Source of the DNA: Gracilibacillus dipsosauri
Lineage (GTDB): Bacteria; Bacillota; Bacilli; Bacillales; Amphibacillaceae
DNA length: 64,000 bases
NCBI RefSeq assembly: GCF_003176895.1
Contig: NZ_QGTD01000018.1
Location: 135,192-199,191 of the forward strand
Direction: 5' to 3'
The stretch's first letter is position 1. Each line of letters begins with the position of its first letter. The notes under the pieces were generated by a model that was not told the DNA's origin, ran no database searches, and saw only the letters and a program-made list of their open reading frames with translations. Of this stretch, positions 63,023 through 64,000 are shown one piece after another. The position numbers and the translations under genes are program-made.

Positions 63023-64000
63023 ATGCCGGTTAACTCTTTTGAAAATTATCCGATGAGCTGGAAGCCGTTGATTGATAGAACGAAGAAACCAATTTACAAA
63101 TCACTTGCAAAGCAATTAAGAGAAGATATTGCTCATGGTGTTTTATTACCTGGTACCAAACTTCCTCCACAGCGAGAATTGGCTGATTATTTAGATTTAA
63201 ATGTGAGTACCATTTCCAAAGCATTTAAAGTATGTGAATCAAAAGGATTGTTAAGTGCAACTGTGGGTAACGGCACATTTATATCGTATGATGCATTAGC
63301 AAATGCTTACTTACTAGAAGACATGAAACCAAATCATTTAATCGAAATGGGTGCAACATTACCTGATAATGATTCTTATCACCCGTTAATGGAAGAACTT
63401 AAAGGTATGCTGAAAGAGCCAAATTACGAAAAATGGTTTAGTTATGGTCGACAAGGTGAGAATCTTTGGCAAAAGGACGCTGCTGTAAAATTAATCCAAA
63501 GAGGGGGGTATGAAACAACAGTAGATCATATCTTATTTGCTAATGGTGGTCAAAATGCAATTGCTGCTACGTTAGCTGGAATTTGCCAGCCTGGAGATCG
63601 GATTGGTGTTGATGATCACACATATCCAGGCTTAAAAACGGCCGCATCCATGCTTAATATTCGATTAGTGCCGATAAAATCGGAGAATGGTGAGATGAGC
63701 GCTACTGCTTTGGAACTAGCATGTAAAAAGGAAAACCTAAAAGGAATTTATGTGATACCAGATTACCATAATCCAACCGCGAGCCGAATGTCCATTGAAA
63801 ATCGAAGAAAGATTGCTGGAATCGCCAAAAGATGTAATCTGTTCATTATCGAAGATGCAGCATATCATCTTTATAACGAAAAACCACTTCCAGCTCTTGC
63901 ATCATTTGTACCAGAGAAGACCATCTACATTGCAAGCTTATCTAAATCAATTGCGCCGGGGTTACGAATGGCGTATGTTGCAGTGCCTAATAAGTTTAAG
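63023..64000 (+). CDS. MocR-type GntR/aminotransferase fusion regulator (3' end outside window)
   Basis: The frame is open from ATG 63023 (ribosome site AAAGGAAGAG) to the window end: 326 residues of an expected 450-480. Residues about 20-90 are a GntR winged helix (IYKSLAKQLREDIAHGVLLPGTKLPPQRELADYLDLNVSTISKAFK). Then comes a fold-type I aminotransferase domain with FANGGQNAIAATLAG, IPDYHNPTASRMS, IIEDAAYHLY and the PLP-binding Lys in SLSKSIAPGLRM. MocR proteins use PLP-bound ligands to regulate vitamin B6, amino acid or related genes. The target cannot be seen; it probably lies downstream or divergent beyond the window. Confidence 0.93.
   Translation, partial: MPVNSFENYPMSWKPLIDRTKKPIYKSLAKQLREDIAHGVLLPGTKLPPQRELADYLDLNVSTISKAFKVCESKGLLSATVGNGTFISYDALANAYLLEDMKPNHLIEMGATLPDNDSYHPLMEELKGMLKEPNYEKWFSYGRQGENLWQKDAAVKLIQRGGYETTVDHILFANGGQNAIAATLAGICQPGDRIGVDDHTYPGLKTAASMLNIRLVPIKSENGEMSATALELACKKENLKGIYVIPDYHNPTASRMSIENRRKIAGIAKRCNLFIIEDAAYHLYNEKPLPALASFVPEKTIYIASLSKSIAPGLRMAYVAVPNKFK

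Overview
The window reads as chromosomal DNA of a low-GC, endospore-forming Bacillaceae bacterium, probably a halotolerant genus of the Gracilibacillus/Oceanobacillus/Virgibacillus type. That genus guess is inference. The support is AT-rich DNA, strong AAGGAGG-type ribosome sites, many TTG/GTG starts, sporulation genes (Spo0E-like, CotF-like, SpoVAC/SpoVAD, YkoN/P/Q), a glycine betaine importer and an NhaC-family carrier.

Layout. 1-1.1 kb: 3' end of fucI. 1.5-9.8 kb: sporulation and envelope block: a Spo0E-like gene, a 27-residue peptide gene, a cotF-like gene with a sigma-K-like promoter, a compact spoVA2-type operon on the minus strand (DUF1657, spoVAC, spoVAD, DUF1657, DUF421, with no spoVAE), ykoP/ykoQ/ykoN and a second DUF421 gene. 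10-23.7 kb: sugar locus 1: a LacI-type repressor, a 784-aa enzyme-like protein of unknown family, a binding protein with two permeases, and a 2236-aa sortase-anchored multidomain surface glycosidase. Four copies of one operator-like palindrome and one cre site tie this locus together.

23.7-46.2 kb: sugar locus 2: an AraC-type regulator whose receiver domain has lost its phosphorylation residues, then about 20.7 kb of same-strand genes. These encode three solute-binding proteins (one fused to carbohydrate-binding-like domains), two permease pairs, an NHL/TPR membrane protein, a Yip1-like membrane protein, a DUF5696 lipoprotein, intracellular GH10 and GH43 enzymes, and a YesM/YesN-type two-component system. 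A DUF624 gene with a cre site follows. Neither sugar locus has its own ATPase, so both importers probably use a shared MsmX-type ATPase encoded elsewhere. GH10 plus GH43 points to xylo-oligosaccharides for locus 2; the glycan for locus 1 cannot be read from sequence.

46.2-54.7 kb: a LuxR-type regulator with a degenerate receiver, a secreted endonuclease/exonuclease/phosphatase-family protein, a ZinT lipoprotein under a perfect Zur box, a GntR/FCD regulator divergent from a Cys/Met-type PLP enzyme and an NhaC-family carrier, an ArsR-SRPBCC pair, and a small sigma factor with a small membrane protein. 54.7-58.8 kb: opuAA-opuAB-opuAC divergent from a GbsR/OpcR-type regulator, plus a hypothetical gene. 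59-64 kb: a TetR regulator lacking any ATG/GTG/TTG start after its promoter, a 51-bp tandem hairpin array, an ABC exporter and the 5' part of a MocR-type regulator.

No rRNA, tRNA, CRISPR array, insertion sequence or prophage was recognised. All product names rest on reading motifs and recalled family resemblance; no database search was run.
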